Below, piece by piece: positions 12,301 through 25,113 of a stretch of 64,000 nucleotides of DNA (the stretch's first letter is position 1; each line of letters opens with the position of its first letter). Source of the DNA: Phoebastria nigripes (taxonomy: Eukaryota > Chordata > Aves > Procellariiformes > Diomedeidae); NCBI GenBank assembly GCA_035582835.1, contig JAYKAV010002976.1, positions 81,838 through 145,837 on the forward strand. Reading direction: 5' to 3'. Made by a program: the position numbers and the translations under genes. The notes beneath the pieces were generated by a model. The model did not search any database and was not told the origin of the DNA. It was given only the letters and a program-made list of their open reading frames with translations.

Positions 12301-14978
12301 ACAGCAGAATGTCTCCTGTGCACATGTTTTAATACAAGAACCGTGACAATTAACTTTTACACTAGTGGTATGTAAAAACTGAGTAAGCAGTGGTAGGAGG
12401 CTGCTGAGGGATTAATTACATGCCTTGTGGATGCTGAAAGCTCTCAAGCTCTTTGGTACTCACTATTTAGTCTAAACAGTATGGGCGAACATTTACCATT
12501 ATGGCTAAATTCTGTCAGCATTCATTTACAAGCAAACAAAAGTAATGCAGACTGCAGATACAAACAAACAGAGCCATGGCCCATTTCCTTTCAAATAAAA
12601 ACTGTAAATTATTTCTACTGGGAATGATTTAGAAAGAGAAGTTCAGCTGATGGTGTTTTGTGTCAAATACCAGAAATACACAGATCTACTTCTACTAGGC
12701 AATTGGCTTTTTTTTCTCTTATGGACTGTGTTCATCTAGAACAATAATAAGAGAGTGGGAGTTTTAAGCTCTTGCCTGAACATGTCTGTCCATTACATTT
12801 TTGTCAAAAGCTGACATACAACCACTTATTCATCCACTGATAATGTCAGATGCTTTCAATCAGTGTACAGAAACTATCATGTTTTATACTTACAGAAAAA
12901 AACAAGTATCAAATCCTTAACTTTATTTGTAGCTCCTAAAGAGTCCAGTTCTACACACTACTTTCAACTACTGTCAATTCTGATGTTTTTAAAGGTGTAA
13001 AGGACAGAATTAGACTTAATGTGGGAATTTCAGATTACTGATGCCATAAAATGTCTCAAGACCTTTCCAGAAGTAGATAACAAGGACATCTTTAATGAAG
13101 ACACTGGGCCATATTCTCAAGTAATTTCAAGTGAAATTCAATTCAGATTTGCAAAGTACAAAATAAAAAAAATAACAGTAAATTGAACAATTCACNGTTT
13201 TGATTTGAACAGAATGCTGATCAATTCTAAATAAGAAACACTCTGAAAACCACGAAAAGGATGAACTTATATTCATTTTGATATTATTTATCAGTTTGAC
13301 TCTTCCAGACAATTCTTAAAGCTAGTATCCACAAAGACTAGAAAATATTTTCCATGGACTCTTATTAAATTCAATTATTTATTTTTATATGCACCTAACA
13401 AAGGTTAACCATTCTGTTAAAATTACTTCTCAGAATAAGACTTTCTTTTCCCTTGTGCAACATGTGACCCACTAAGATTTATGGTACATTTTTAAAGATG
13501 CTGTCTTCATATTGCCTCTCACATAGTTCAGGTAGTCAGAAGTGTCTTCAGACTTCATCCTGTACTAATTAATCTTATGAAGATCTCGGGAAACAACTCT
13601 GGGGCATTTTACATACATGGGACTAGGCTTANAGTAAAAAAGTTTTTTTCTTTTAGGGTAGTGAAACATGGAAAATACCCACAAAGCTTCAAGTAGTTTT
13701 CCAACTGGGACCTACGTTTTGTGCTGGTGTTGATGCTTCTCAACTGTTCTGTGTATTAAAGTATCATTTTGACTTTTCAGTTCTTATATTCAACTTCTAT
13801 TCTAACTTTCAAGCATTACTTTGACTAAGTAAGAATAAAAATCTCTCATGTGAGAATTACTAGTAAGGTAGTAAACAGCCAATACAGCCCTACAGGCCAA
13901 AATAATCAATGCCCAAAAGTTACATTTAGCTTTCTTACATGTATTGTAATCCAAGGGTTATACATACACCTCCATACAGCCTATACTCCCCCCCGCCTTT
14001 TACATAATAAGTTTTTATTTTATATTCTCCTTTTCTTCAATTGCTCCATAACTTACAAAAGTATGTAGTTTAGGTGGCTTATTAAGGTACCAAGTATAAG
14101 CTCCAGTAATATTCCCATGTACACCAGAAACACATCAAAAGGTCCTGAGGTCTTTACCCTGTTGTTCATGCTAATAGCTCTCAACACATTTTTCAAATAC
14201 ATTCTCTGATCCTCTAACACTTGCTCTGTCATCCAAGTACAGCACATACTCACCTGAACCTATTGTCTTCTTTTTTCTACAATGGTTTTCTGTCTGCTTT
14301 TTTTCCTCTCAGTCTTGCCTTTGTCTCCTATCTAACTAGTATCTGTTTTCTACTGCACTAGCCTTCAGTGAAGCAGACAGAAAGAAATAACTGATTCCTG
14401 GGTATGGAATCTACAGGTACATCTCTACAGTCACATTAGCTCACACATAAACCCAAATTCTGCAGTTGCCCATATTGCCTAGTGGTTTACTCACCCTCAC
14501 TAGGGCCTGGCAGTGAAACTCAGACATATACAGGCACCACCCTGAACTCCAGTTCTGTCTCTACAGAGTATGGATGGCATAAATTCAAGCATTATAGCAT
14601 GGCAAATTTGAATCCATATGAGATAGAGCTAACAAAGATCCTACAAACAGCATCTGAACTTTGTATTGCATTATATGCTTTGGCAATAGCCTACACCAAA
14701 TTGTGAAACTTCAGTTAAACAGCTCGAGACTGCTGGATCTATTCTATTCTTCCTTAATTCAAAAGGAAAAGGGAGTTTCTCCCCTTACTGGACGCCAGTT
14801 GTGAGAGTGTTGCATACATGCTAAAGCTTTCAGTTTATATTGGAGGCTGTGGTGTGCATTTATCTACTCCTAATGAAATGCACCATTTAACATCTATACT
14901 AAGTTGCTGGAGAAGGAATAAATAAATGAGAATCAAAAATAATGTCGACAGCCAGAGGAGAGTAAATAATAATAATTT

Positions 14979-14995
14979 AAAAAAAAAAAAAAAAA
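14979..14995. repeat. A17 homopolymer
   Basis: Seventeen consecutive A residues following AATAATAATTT. Confidence 0.85.
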
Positions 14996-15392
14996 TCACA
15001 CAGGAAAGTTTCAAACACCCACGGTAGTTATAAGTTATTGTGTGTATAATCCACGGGAAGTGCATCAAAAGATTCAAAATCCTTTGTATTCCTGACTAAG
15101 TTTAAACAATGCTAATGGCTTTAAAAGGTCTTATGGTATTGAACGAATGGTCGAATAATATCACTTTTTCCAACAATGAAATAAAACAACTGGAGATGTA
15201 ATGACACAATTATATTTTGTCACAATTTCTACAGAAACACAATTTTCTATAATTCTCCAGTGTATTAGAGCAGGAAAGTTTGAATTTTAAGAATTTTCCA
15301 AGTGATTTAGGAATCCAAGTCACTTCTTTCAAAGCGACTTTGACATGGACAAGCTCATCTTTAACCGAAAGTCAGGGGGAATTAAGCTTTTA

Positions 15393-15454
15393 AGTGATTT
15401 TTGAATATTTTAGCCATAGTGATTTATGAATATTTTAGCCATAGTGATTTATGG
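15393..15454. repeat. 25-bp tandem repeat, 2.5 copies
   Basis: Units begin AGTGATTT and end TTTTAGCCAT, starting at 15393, 15418 and 15443. The first two differ by one base (TTTTGAAT versus TTATGAAT) and the third is a half copy. Confidence 0.92.
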
Positions 15455-15984
15455 ATAGATCTTCAAATGGCATAAAAAAGCATAGCTCCATAGACTTCAT
15501 AAAGTTATGTAGTTTTATAGTGGCTGAGAAGCTGACCTTATAACACCAAAAGTAAAGTTCTTGATGTACAACCAAAATGCAAAAGGTTTTGGATCAGTAG
15601 CTAAGTATGTTTATAACTAAAGGTCTGATAAACATTGATAGCTAATCTCAAAGTTTACTATATATAAACTCAGAGAATTTTCACTTTAAAATAGTGTAAA
15701 ACCTTTAATGACCAGCACGTCACTCCTGAGTGATCCACGGACTATTTCCAAAGAAACTAGAATACTTTATGGTATCAGCTATAAACCAGAAGAAATAAAT
15801 ATTTTCACATTGCTTTGCCATGGCACAAGATGAGATTATAACGATGCATCTGATTATTTTTCCTAAAGTCTGTAAGCTACACTAATCAAAAAATCAAAAG
15901 TACACTATGTGAGATATGTCTGCCTGGAGGAAGCAATATGACCACAAATCCTAGCAGAGTGAAACAATATGCTGTAAACAGCAC

Positions 15985-16019
15985 TTTTTTCTTTTTCTTT
16001 TTTTTTTTCCCCCCCCCCC
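15985..16019. repeat. T-rich run followed by C11
   Basis: A T tract with two C interruptions (15985-16008) passes directly into eleven C residues (16009-16019). Confidence 0.9.
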
Positions 16020-17692
16020 AGGAAGATTTTACACTGCAGTCTCAAAAAAATACATGTATGAATGCATCCTTGTCACTACATCCTTTCAGTCTACAATCAA
16101 TTGCAACCCACTCTTCGGTGCAGTTATACTGGGGTCTAACAAACATCAAGTATAATTGATCAGTTTCCTTATGATCATGACACAGCTGGACCTAAGAAAT
16201 TATTTAGGTTCAGCCATTTACTGAATTTTGAATATATGTAGTAAAATCCTGAAAGAGTTTGAGTACCTGCAAGCACTATTTCAACTCAATCAGTCCTGTT
16301 AGTGTCATAATTGCTTCTTCCAATCTTACTGTGGGGTTTTTTTGCATTACTGGATACACCAGGTGCTTCCCAGCAAAAATAAGTATTCCTCATTGTTCAT
16401 TTGATATAAAACAATTGTTTGACTAGGATGAATTTCTGCTCTTAAAAGGTAGTCTTAAGGAACAGAACATTTTTTCAGACTTTTAACTGAATAATACAGT
16501 GTCTCTTTTTCCACTTTGGTAATACTTCAGAGAAACCCTGAAGTGAGAATTTTTCATACCAGAGTTGTTGAAGCAAGTGTGAGGAAGTGCTAAAACTTTC
16601 ATTAAGTTGTAACACTGACATCTCACAGGAGCTGAGAAGTGGGGGAAAAAAAACCACAACACCAATTCCACAAAGCAAAGCAATTCAGAAAGCAGAGAAA
16701 CAGTAACTTCTGAAATTCAGAATGCCTCATACCCCATCATCAAAACTACCTTGATATACTTTATTGTTTAACTGAATAAGGGAACTCTGGAAATCATTAG
16801 CAATACAATATCACTACCACAAATTACTTCTGTATATATCTTACAGGATCAAGATCACAACTGTTAGGTCTATCCTTTAATTCCCATAGTAGAATGTAAT
16901 CATTTAAACCCTAAAATTCAGTATTGTTCAAATTCTAAATGTCCCGTATTTAATATACGCATGGAAAATAGTGAGTACCTAGCAGATACAAATTAGCATA
17001 ATATGAATTAATATTAATAAACTGCATCTACGATTTTATTGAAAAGCACATTTGAATGAATTAAATGTACACCATTTGTTTTAAAGTTGCTATTTACATA
17101 GAAAAATATCAAATTGTAATAGCTCTTTCATTTATTTAAAAAGCAAACAAACTATATACCATGCTTTTAGTCTGGGAATTCTAACACTAACAAAGGAAAA
17201 GGAGTTATTGACTCTGTCCACTGGAATTATTTTACAGGCAGTTATCTTTTGAGATTAGGAATACTGAGAAATAATTTGTTAAAATCGATTGTTCTGAAGA
17301 AAATCACATCTACTGCTTTTCTCATTTCAGGAAAGGGTGAAAGCTTTTAAAGAGCAGCCTTACCTACAGTCAAAGGGATATTCACTTGAAACAATGGTTG
17401 GAATTAACCTTCTATAACTTCAGCATGCAAAAGTCAAGCATTCAATTTAAGCTAGCTTTTTCTAGGATGCTTCTATAATAAGCAGAGAGACTGCCAGTCA
17501 CCTTCATGCTGCAATTGAGCTTATTCTGTGATTGGAAGACCTAAATGCATAACCTTCTCCATCGACTGCAGAGGAAGCCTAAGTGAGCAGCTCAGGTCTA
17601 ACACCTAACCTTTAGATAACTAAACTGAGACAAATCTCAGCCAAAGAGACAGACAAGGAATTGATCATCTCCTGCCAGCCACAGGCACAACT

Positions 17693-18304
17693 TGTGCCAC
17701 CCACTGACGGGCAATGGCTGGGAACGTAACACATACATAAATTGTTTATGGTTTTATTATAAGTTGCAGTTGTTCAGAATAAGGTTAGGACTGGTTAAAC
17801 TTTGTTTACCTTCACATAACTCCCCTATAACTAACCTGTTAATCACTGTGCCATTGCCAAGGTGTGGAGAACCTTCCAGAAGGACAGCCGGAGAGAGGCA
17901 ACAGGTGATCGTTAGGCACCACAGGAATGTCAGCCAATCAGAGTCAAGTATTCCCTGTCCACTCCTACACCTGGGGCAGCAGAGGCTGCTGGAGTGCCTG
18001 AGGGCTAAGAGCAATGAGGGGAGGGGTGGGCCTCGGCCCTGCACCCTGACCGCGCGCTGCCCAGCCGGAACCATGCCATCACCCAACCGGCTTTCCTTCT
18101 GGACCCTGCCACCTCCTCTGTCGCAGGACAGAGGTCACGTTAAAAGTTGTTACGCTGACCTGCCTGCCTTCTCTCCTGGACTATGCTGCCTCTTCTGAGG
18201 GCAGGACAGATGTGTCACTTTTTAGTGAATATATGTGTGACTAAAAGTGCTTTGGTATCCAAGCTCATTTAGTCTCCACTCTGTCCATTTGGTCCCAAAC
18301 CACA
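17693..18304 (+). mobile_element. Probable solo LTR or GC-rich retroviral remnant
   Basis: A sharply bounded GC-rich island stands out in AT-rich surroundings. It has features expected of an LTR: a TGTGCCACCC start, a CCAAT box at 17934-17938 (in CAGCCAATCAGAG), a GC-rich, CpG-containing core around 18020-18075, and a U5-like tail (CTTTGGTATCCAAGCTC ... GGTCCCAAACCACA). Length (about 612 bp) fits a solo LTR. A clean TSD was not found: ACAACT precedes and ACCTAT follows, so the edges are tentative. A 168-codon plus frame and a 109-codon minus frame overlap it. Both are explained by high GC and resemble no known protein. The alternative is an old CpG-island promoter. Confidence 0.5.
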
Positions 18305-21300
18305 ACCTATGTTTTCCCTTTAGTATTCTTACAATAAAATAAATAATACCCGATATGTGAAAAATAGCTAGCCATTAGTTAGCTCTCTCAACAAAAATTA
18401 GGCAATCATTGTCTGTTTGAGAAAAGAGAAATGGGAGTTTTGAACTAACAACAGGACTTGCTAAGGTGATGCCAGTTAACAGGGATATTTCTGTTCAGTG
18501 CCAAACTCAGGCCCTCTCACAGCCTACTCATCCCCCCTCGCAGATGACCCTCTGTTTCAGAACTCCTTGAAGACAGTTTGGATGACACTGACTGCAGTTG
18601 GTCATACCGCTGGCCCAAGAGAAGGGGAGATGTGCTTCAGAAGACAGGCTAAAGACCAACAGATACGTTTCCTGCCAAAGAAGTGATCTTCACTCACAAA
18701 CCGTACTCCACTACTATGAACCCAAATTTCTAGACACGAATGGCTAACACAGTAATATTCTGGACAGTCTCCACAGAGGTATTTTGAATCACTAGTCTGA
18801 TTACATCTCTGTGGTACTAATAACTCTTTCGAATTATGTGTATGAGGCACACATGATAGGAACAAGTACTAGGCAATACTTAGGATGCAAAACAGGTCAT
18901 CATTCCAAATAAAAACAATCCCAGGACTACCAATAATTCATTTGAATATTTGTCAATGGGATAGATACCATAGAACAGAAAGGAAGGAAGTTTCATATTC
19001 TGTAGGCAATAGATCCCATGTAAATGAAAACAAACTTCCTTTACCTGAAAATGCTCTTTGCATAAATTTGGCTATGCTCCAGCACCACCTTGGATCACAT
19101 ACATCAATTTAAGCTGATGATTAGTCCTATTAAAATCAATGCTTTTGCAAGAACTTGGCATTACAGCTGAAAATTAAAAGTGCCTCATACTGAACTTTTT
19201 AAAACAATCCTTTGGAACAGAAGTTTTACTAAAAATCTAGTGATTGTCTAGAAAGATTTTGGTAAAAATATAGCAGTTATCTAGCCAAAGTCTAGGTACC
19301 ACTAGAGTGAAAAATCCCAAGACACATTGGCTGCTATTATTTACTGCTGAATCCCAAAACCCCATGATATACGTAGTAAGAGCTAGATTACTTTGACTGT
19401 GTGCTACCATCTCCACAGTTAGGCAGAAATACGGTACTCTGCAGTTCCGAGTACAAACAGTACATTTTGCTCTCTCTGTTGTCTGAATCAGCCTGCACAA
19501 CCAGAAGTTTACCTGAAAAATGTTTTCTTAAATTAAAATTTCTCACCTGCACTCCAACTCCTTCCTCATTTTTGCCCCTTCTTTGTCTTAGTAGTCCAAA
19601 TTTGGCCACTCCTTCTAGACCAAGAGTTCTGCTTCCCCTTCCCAGCCATGTGTGTTTGCATTTGCTATATCAAATGCTTTGCGTGGATTTACCATTCTAA
19701 ATATTTCATCTACATCTGACTTTTTCCATGCCTATGAAAAACAAACACTGTAAAAGTTAACACACATATGGTGTACTTATAATCTCACCTAAACAAACTT
19801 NACAAATGTAGTATAAAAAAATAAAATTACATTAGCAAAATACTACTTTGCATCTCTGAATAAAAGCAATCAATATTTATCCCTGACGTTATTTTATGAT
19901 TTGGTAACTTCTTGTCTATAGATTAATAACATTTTCACTGGTCATTGTGTTGGCTTTCATCAGCACATTTTCTAATTAATCAGTGCACCAGTTAACCATT
20001 TCAGAGCAACCTGGGTATATAAACAGTGCCCAACTGTCCAGTCAAAGCAAAACTTCTGGTAGCATAATCTGACATCACCATAGCTGGTATGTCCACCAAC
20101 CTGGAAGCAAGGACAATATCCACTTCAGCTCTACTGGTAGAAAAGCACGGTGAGCTATCAGTTGGCATAAGATTAAAACTAAATTTAAAAAAGTGGGGAG
20201 ATTAATGCATAATGTCTCACACACACAAAACCACAATTTACTGTTTCTACAATCATTCTGTTCTGTTAATAATGTTTTATATTCTGCACAGTATTTTCAG
20301 TTGTACTGCTAGTGTTCTGAAACTGGTATTTTTCATCCAGCTTGCTTTCTGAATATTCTAGCATGAATCTGTTTGTCCCAGCTGGATTTACTAAAATAAA
20401 TAAGAATGTAAATTATTTATAGATCTACTATTTTTCTACTAACTTGCTCCATTTATCCCTTATAAAACTTTAATACTGGAATATAAAATCTTGACAAGTG
20501 CCTGTGCAAACAATTAACCTGAGTTGATACCATTCTATATATTTTGTGCTAAATTCATAGTATGTTACATATAAAGGCAATACGGTAAAGATTGTCCAGT
20601 ATTTTCAATGTTTCAATGATATGGGGCTACAATTCTGGTTTCCTTTCAAAACGCTTAATGGCTGTCAATATAAAATATAGACACAACTACACTGATGAGG
20701 TCCATTAAATAATTCATTGATGGAGAACTAAAGTCTTAGATGTTTGAATCAGAAAACATAGCAGATATGTGAATGCAATATTTGTAATCATATGGATTTG
20801 CTAAATTATACAATGCATTGTTAAGCTTTACAGAAGTAGTGTCGAAATGTAAGCTAAGGAGACAAAATCATTGCATTTGCCTAAAGCAGAGAGCATGAAA
20901 GCAGTACAAACTTCAATTCAGATCTTCAAAATGCATGTCATCTTGGTCTGCACATGAGCTGGTTTTCATGTCTGGATCTTTCTCTCTTGAAGAGTATACC
21001 AATCATGCCAAATAATGTGCTGATTCTTCAAGTAAAAAAAGACTTTCAGAGCTCAGGTCTTCCAAGTTGAAACTGTTAATGCACTAAAAATACCAGCTAT
21101 GTCCAAGCAATGCTTGGGAATTTCTTAAATTTTTTTTTGCATCCACACCTCCACTCTGCTTCCAGTGTGGTTTTTTAATTATTAGTATTCTATTTTGGTT
21201 AGCTAGAAAAGCATATTTTTATATCCCTAGGGAATATTCCCAGTAAAAAGAGCAATATATAGAATTCCCATTTAATTTTTTTTTTTTTTTTTTTTAAAGA

Positions 21301-22063
21301 AATGGAGATGCTAAAACCAGGGTTACTTTGACACCACCCTTGTCATCCTAATCAGCCAAGTGATTTAGAAACCAAATTGCTTAGAAACCAGCTCACATCA
21401 GCTGGAATTTAAGATATTCCACTCAGTGACTGCACAAATAAATAGCTTACAAAAGGTACTTTATCTAAATGTGTGCAATAAAGATTATTAGTTCTGTGTG
21501 GTACTTAAGAATCTGGATTATGATTGTACCTAGTCATCTAGGAGCTATATTCTGCATGAGGAGCACTTGGTTGGCTTGTCACTGTTGCTCCACTGTCACC
21601 CTAGAATAGCAGGTAACATATATGTAGAAATGTAATTTAACATGTCCTAGGTAACATACACCTCATTACAGACCCAAATCCTTTTTCTCATGCTAAAACA
21701 TTTCCATACTCTCCTCCCCCTAGTTTCCACTGACTCAGCTTAACACAGTGTGGCAACAATTACAGGGACCCTCAAACTTAGCATGTGGCAGCATNGAGAC
21801 CAGACACACATGCTCCAACCTCTGCCAAGAGGCTACTCAACAATTTCCCCCTGGCAAAAGCAACTGAATAGACCTTATATTCAGAGGTAGAACTGGAGTC
21901 CAACTGAAGCAAGACTGGCTTCTGTTCCGTTAGATGTCACAAGTATTATTCCACATGCTTTCCTGTCCTTGGCCTGGATAAGAGACTGTGCAAGCAAATA
22001 ATCCTATGCCAGAACTTTGTCCATATGCGCTTGCTAGAATGTTTGCCACTTCCAGTCTCACTA
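18305..22063. other. Non-coding AT-rich stretch, no gene recognised
   Basis: No exon or known repeat was recognised apart from a T20 run at 21276-21295 and ambiguous bases at 19801 and 21795. Confidence 0.5.
21276..21295. repeat. T20 homopolymer
   Basis: Twenty consecutive T residues followed by AAAGAAATG. Confidence 0.85.
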
Positions 22064-22094
22064 TTTCATAGAATCATAGAATCATAGAATCATT
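22064..22094 (-). repeat. CR1 3'-terminal octamer repeats
   Basis: About three copies of the ATTCTATG-type unit (minus strand) form the 3' end that the CR1 reverse transcriptase recognises. Seeing them here fixes the orientation and the 3' boundary. Confidence 0.93.
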
Positions 22095-22157
22095 AAGGTT
22101 GGAAAAGACCTCCAAGATCATCGAGTCCAACCGTCAACCCAACACCACCATGCCCCA

Positions 22158-22565
22158 CTAAACCATGTCCCTAAGCGCCTCATCTACACGTCTTTTAAAT
22201 ACTTCCAGGGATGGTGACTCCACCACTTCCCTGGGCAGCCTGTTCCAATGCTTAACCACTCTTTCAGTAAAGAAATTTTTCCTAATGTCCAATCTAAATC
22301 TCCCCTGGTGCAACTTGAGGCCATTTCCTCTCGTCCTATCGCTAGTTGCTTGGCAGAAGAGACCAACACCCACCTTGCTGCAACCTCTTTTCAGGTAGTT
22401 GTAGAGCGCGATAAGGTCTCCCCTGAGCCTCCTCTTCTCCAGACTAAACAGTTCCAGTTCCCTCAGCCGCTCCTCGTAAGACTTGCTCTCCAGACCCTTC
22501 ACCAGCTTCGCTGCCCTCCTCTGGACACGCTCGAGCACCTCAATGCCCTTCTTGTAGTGAGGGAA
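22158..22565 (-). pseudogene. CR1 ORF2 C-terminal remnant
   Basis: An open minus-strand frame of about 135 residues ends the CR1 polyprotein. It holds [78 protein letters not shown] and a final EALRDMV before the stop. This is the region after the reverse-transcriptase catalytic core, so the polymerase active site and the endonuclease are absent and the piece cannot move itself. The frame extends about ten codons upstream into non-CR1 DNA, which supplies a chance ATG at 22595. That extension is not part of the element. Confidence 0.95.
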
Positions 22566-23742
22566 TTTCAGTCTCTGTGGGGAGGGAGATGCCAACCTAA
22601 ATGGAATTTGTGCCCCGTAATTCCAAATTTGTCAAAATGTTAATCAGATAAATCTTAAACAAAAGGAAAACTGACAAGGATTTCTGCTAAATCCATGAAA
22701 CCTAACAGAGCACTTACAAATTATATACTATTGGATGCCAATGGTAACTCCTATAGTGATTCAGAGAGCCATAACCAAAATCAACTTCCCCTTTCATTGC
22801 AATTACCCTGGGCTGATGGAGAATCAAATGTTCCTCATTTCTTCCAACTATTTGAATATTTCTGTGTAGAAAACCATCATATACTAAAAAAGTGAGATAC
22901 CTAATGTTCTTGCATAAGCAATTCCTGAAATTAGAATTCTGCTTTCATGTACACAGGCTCTCAGAGAGAAAAGCACCTAAGCACACGCTTTAGTATAAAC
23001 TATGAAGCAGATCACTGGTTTCACGGGAAACAAAAGAAAGTTCAGACTCTTTTTTAAACTTAATTCAGAGAGCCTGCCACTTTCAAGTCCCTGGAAAGAT
23101 TCCTGTGTATGAAGCTGGTAATGGCCAGTGGATGCTTTAGTGCCTTGTAAACGTCTGATACTAATACCAGGGGCATAGATACTTTATAGATATTCTCCTT
23201 AGTTGGCAAGTCTTTCCTTCCTCTGTTTATAACTGCAGCGCACCTATTCATCTCGTACCATAGCCAAGTGCTAAAGCTGGGTATGACACTTGCTACATGC
23301 ACCACAGCTGCTGTCTCAAAGAAAAATACACAGAATAATTCAACAATACAAGTTATTTTTGTCTGTCTGCTGTAGTGACTGACCCAGCTAAAAAAGCAGA
23401 TATCAATGACGAGATGCTATTCATGGAACACTTAGCACAGACATAACATACTTAACCTGCTATACAAATATTAACTAAAAAGTCATTATAATAACTCCAT
23501 CTGATGACTGAATCATGTGTGAGCAATCAACCTATGCTACTATAGAGAGCAAAAGGGGAACTGTCTACTTGCTAGTCATAACTGAAAGAACTGAAAGGTC
23601 AGTAGTCATCAGTTGGCCTCTGCAAGCAATCATTAATCCCATTAGACCCTCAGATCAAAGACAATTTAGTACTGATGGCTAAGCGATTCCCTTAATCGAA
23701 GTAATTCAAGAGCAAGGTATCTAAAAGTACATTTTCCTGGAA

Positions 23743-23836
23743 CTTGGTACTACTTTATTCCAAGTGGAACTGTAGCCTATTAACTTCTAGTCAACCGAGC
23801 TCCCAATTTTCAGTGACCTGAACAAAATCTTAAGCA
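23743..23836 (+). repeat. 94-bp direct duplication, copy 1
   Basis: Starts CTTGGTACTACTTTATTCC and ends ATCTTAAGCA. It matches 25020-25113 at all but about five positions, in the same orientation. Similarity stops at both ends. Confidence 0.95.
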
Positions 23837-25019
23837 CTCAAAAGTTGGTCTGTTTTTTCAGCACTATTACTAGGGCCAAAAAGGCATTTTTCTTTTTGTA
23901 TTTCACTGCATACAACTTTTACCTTACATATAGACTGTCATGGCTACAGCTCCCATGACTGAAGAAAGTGGAAGTCTTAGTATACTAGTGGAAATCATAT
24001 TATTAGTCCAGAATTACACTGGGGTAAACTGAGCAAGATAAACTTTCTTGGGGGAAATGCAGCTGACAGCTCCTGACTTCACTTCTTACCACACTGCACT
24101 GTGATCTGACATCAGAAAGGAAGGAATGCAATCATTCATAATTGACTCCCTCACTTCAGGTTAGTATGTTAGCTCCATTTCATGGTCAGCAATGGTAAAG
24201 TTATATGCAATTAATAATCAAAGAATACCAGCAAATCCTTCCTTAATTGCCCTGAGTAACATGGTGAACATCAGTTTTCATGTAACAGTCCAGTGTTAAA
24301 TCTGATTACACATGGATGTAATTCCTAGATCTAGGAGAAAAACAGTTTATCCTCACACATTTAAAACAAAAATAAAAACACCCCACACAATTCTGTCTGA
24401 TTTTTAAAACTGATTTTTGAAATCTGAATGGCTTTGGCCAATTTGGAGTCTGAGGATTTAACACCAGATGTATATTTGATTTCAGTGCCAGTCTGGGCTA
24501 GATTGCAACTTTTTAATTTGAACATACAAACAAGATAGAAAATTGTGTGGTCACCTTCCCTTCCTGCCTTTTCCATTTCCTCCTCCAACCCTCTTCCATT
24601 CTTAGGCAGAGACAAATGCATATAGAGAGACATGAAAGGACTCACTAGTTACAAAGGTACCTGTTTCATGAAGTATACACAGTTTAGATCTCATAGAACA
24701 CAGCTGAACACATGAAGTTAGTAAAACACTAATATTTAACACACAACATATCTTGGAGATGTACTATCATGGCAACCATCTGTTCTGGAGATCTGAGAAG
24801 ACTGCGGATTTCTGGGAAGAGAAAATTGAAAGAATCTACTTAGCATTAGGATTTACTCTTCTATACAACCCAGATCTATTTATCCTAGGAAAACTCTCAG
24901 TGGTAACTCTGGTGATGAAAGGTGGCTGCTGAGGGGTGTGATGATAGCCAAAAAGCTAATGCTATAAAGACATCATTCTTCCTGCATACATAAAGTGATT
25001 TGGCAGCTCTGGAAAGAAG

Positions 25020-25113
25020 CTTGATACTATTTTATTCCAAGTGGAACTGTAGCCTATTAACTTCTAGTCAACCGAGCTCCCAACTTCTAGTGACCTGAAC
25101 AAAATCTTAAGCA
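25020..25113 (+). repeat. 94-bp direct duplication, copy 2
   Basis: Starts CTTGATACTATTTTATTCC and matches copy 1 at 23743 with about 95% identity and no indels. It may be a local duplication or two pieces of an unlisted dispersed repeat. Confidence 0.95.

Larger units (their letters stand above)
7072..17692. other. Non-coding AT-rich stretch, no gene recognised
   Basis: No recognisable exon, RNA gene or transposon was found. It holds an AT-only style low-complexity patch (about 9240-9335), an A-rich patch (about 9936-9965), an A17 run (14979-14995), a 25-bp tandem repeat (15393-15454) and a T/C tract (15985-16019). Single ambiguous bases sit at 11661, 13196 and 13632. Short frames here, such as 401 bp region 14053-14253 on the minus strand, show no family resemblance. 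Confidence 0.5.
22064..22565 (-). mobile_element. CR1 LINE, 5'-truncated, young (minus strand)
   Basis: The plus strand starts with repeated TCATAGAA units (22064-22094). These are the reverse complement of the CR1 3' tail, so the 3' end is intact. Next comes a short 3' UTR and then the end of ORF2 in an uninterrupted minus-strand frame. The copy breaks off at about 22563-22566, which is typical 5' truncation during target-primed reverse transcription. The uninterrupted frame and good tail suggest a fairly recent insertion compared with the fragment at 6445. Confidence 0.97.

Noticed and set aside
14053..14253. Minus frame with donor-like GTAAAG after an NNR codon run
   Set aside because: No matching acceptor in frame; the upstream extension hits a stop.
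17692..18198. 168-codon plus-strand frame
   Set aside because: It lies wholly in the GC-rich LTR-like block, has low-complexity P/R/S-rich composition and no family resemblance; a 109-codon frame overlaps on the other strand.
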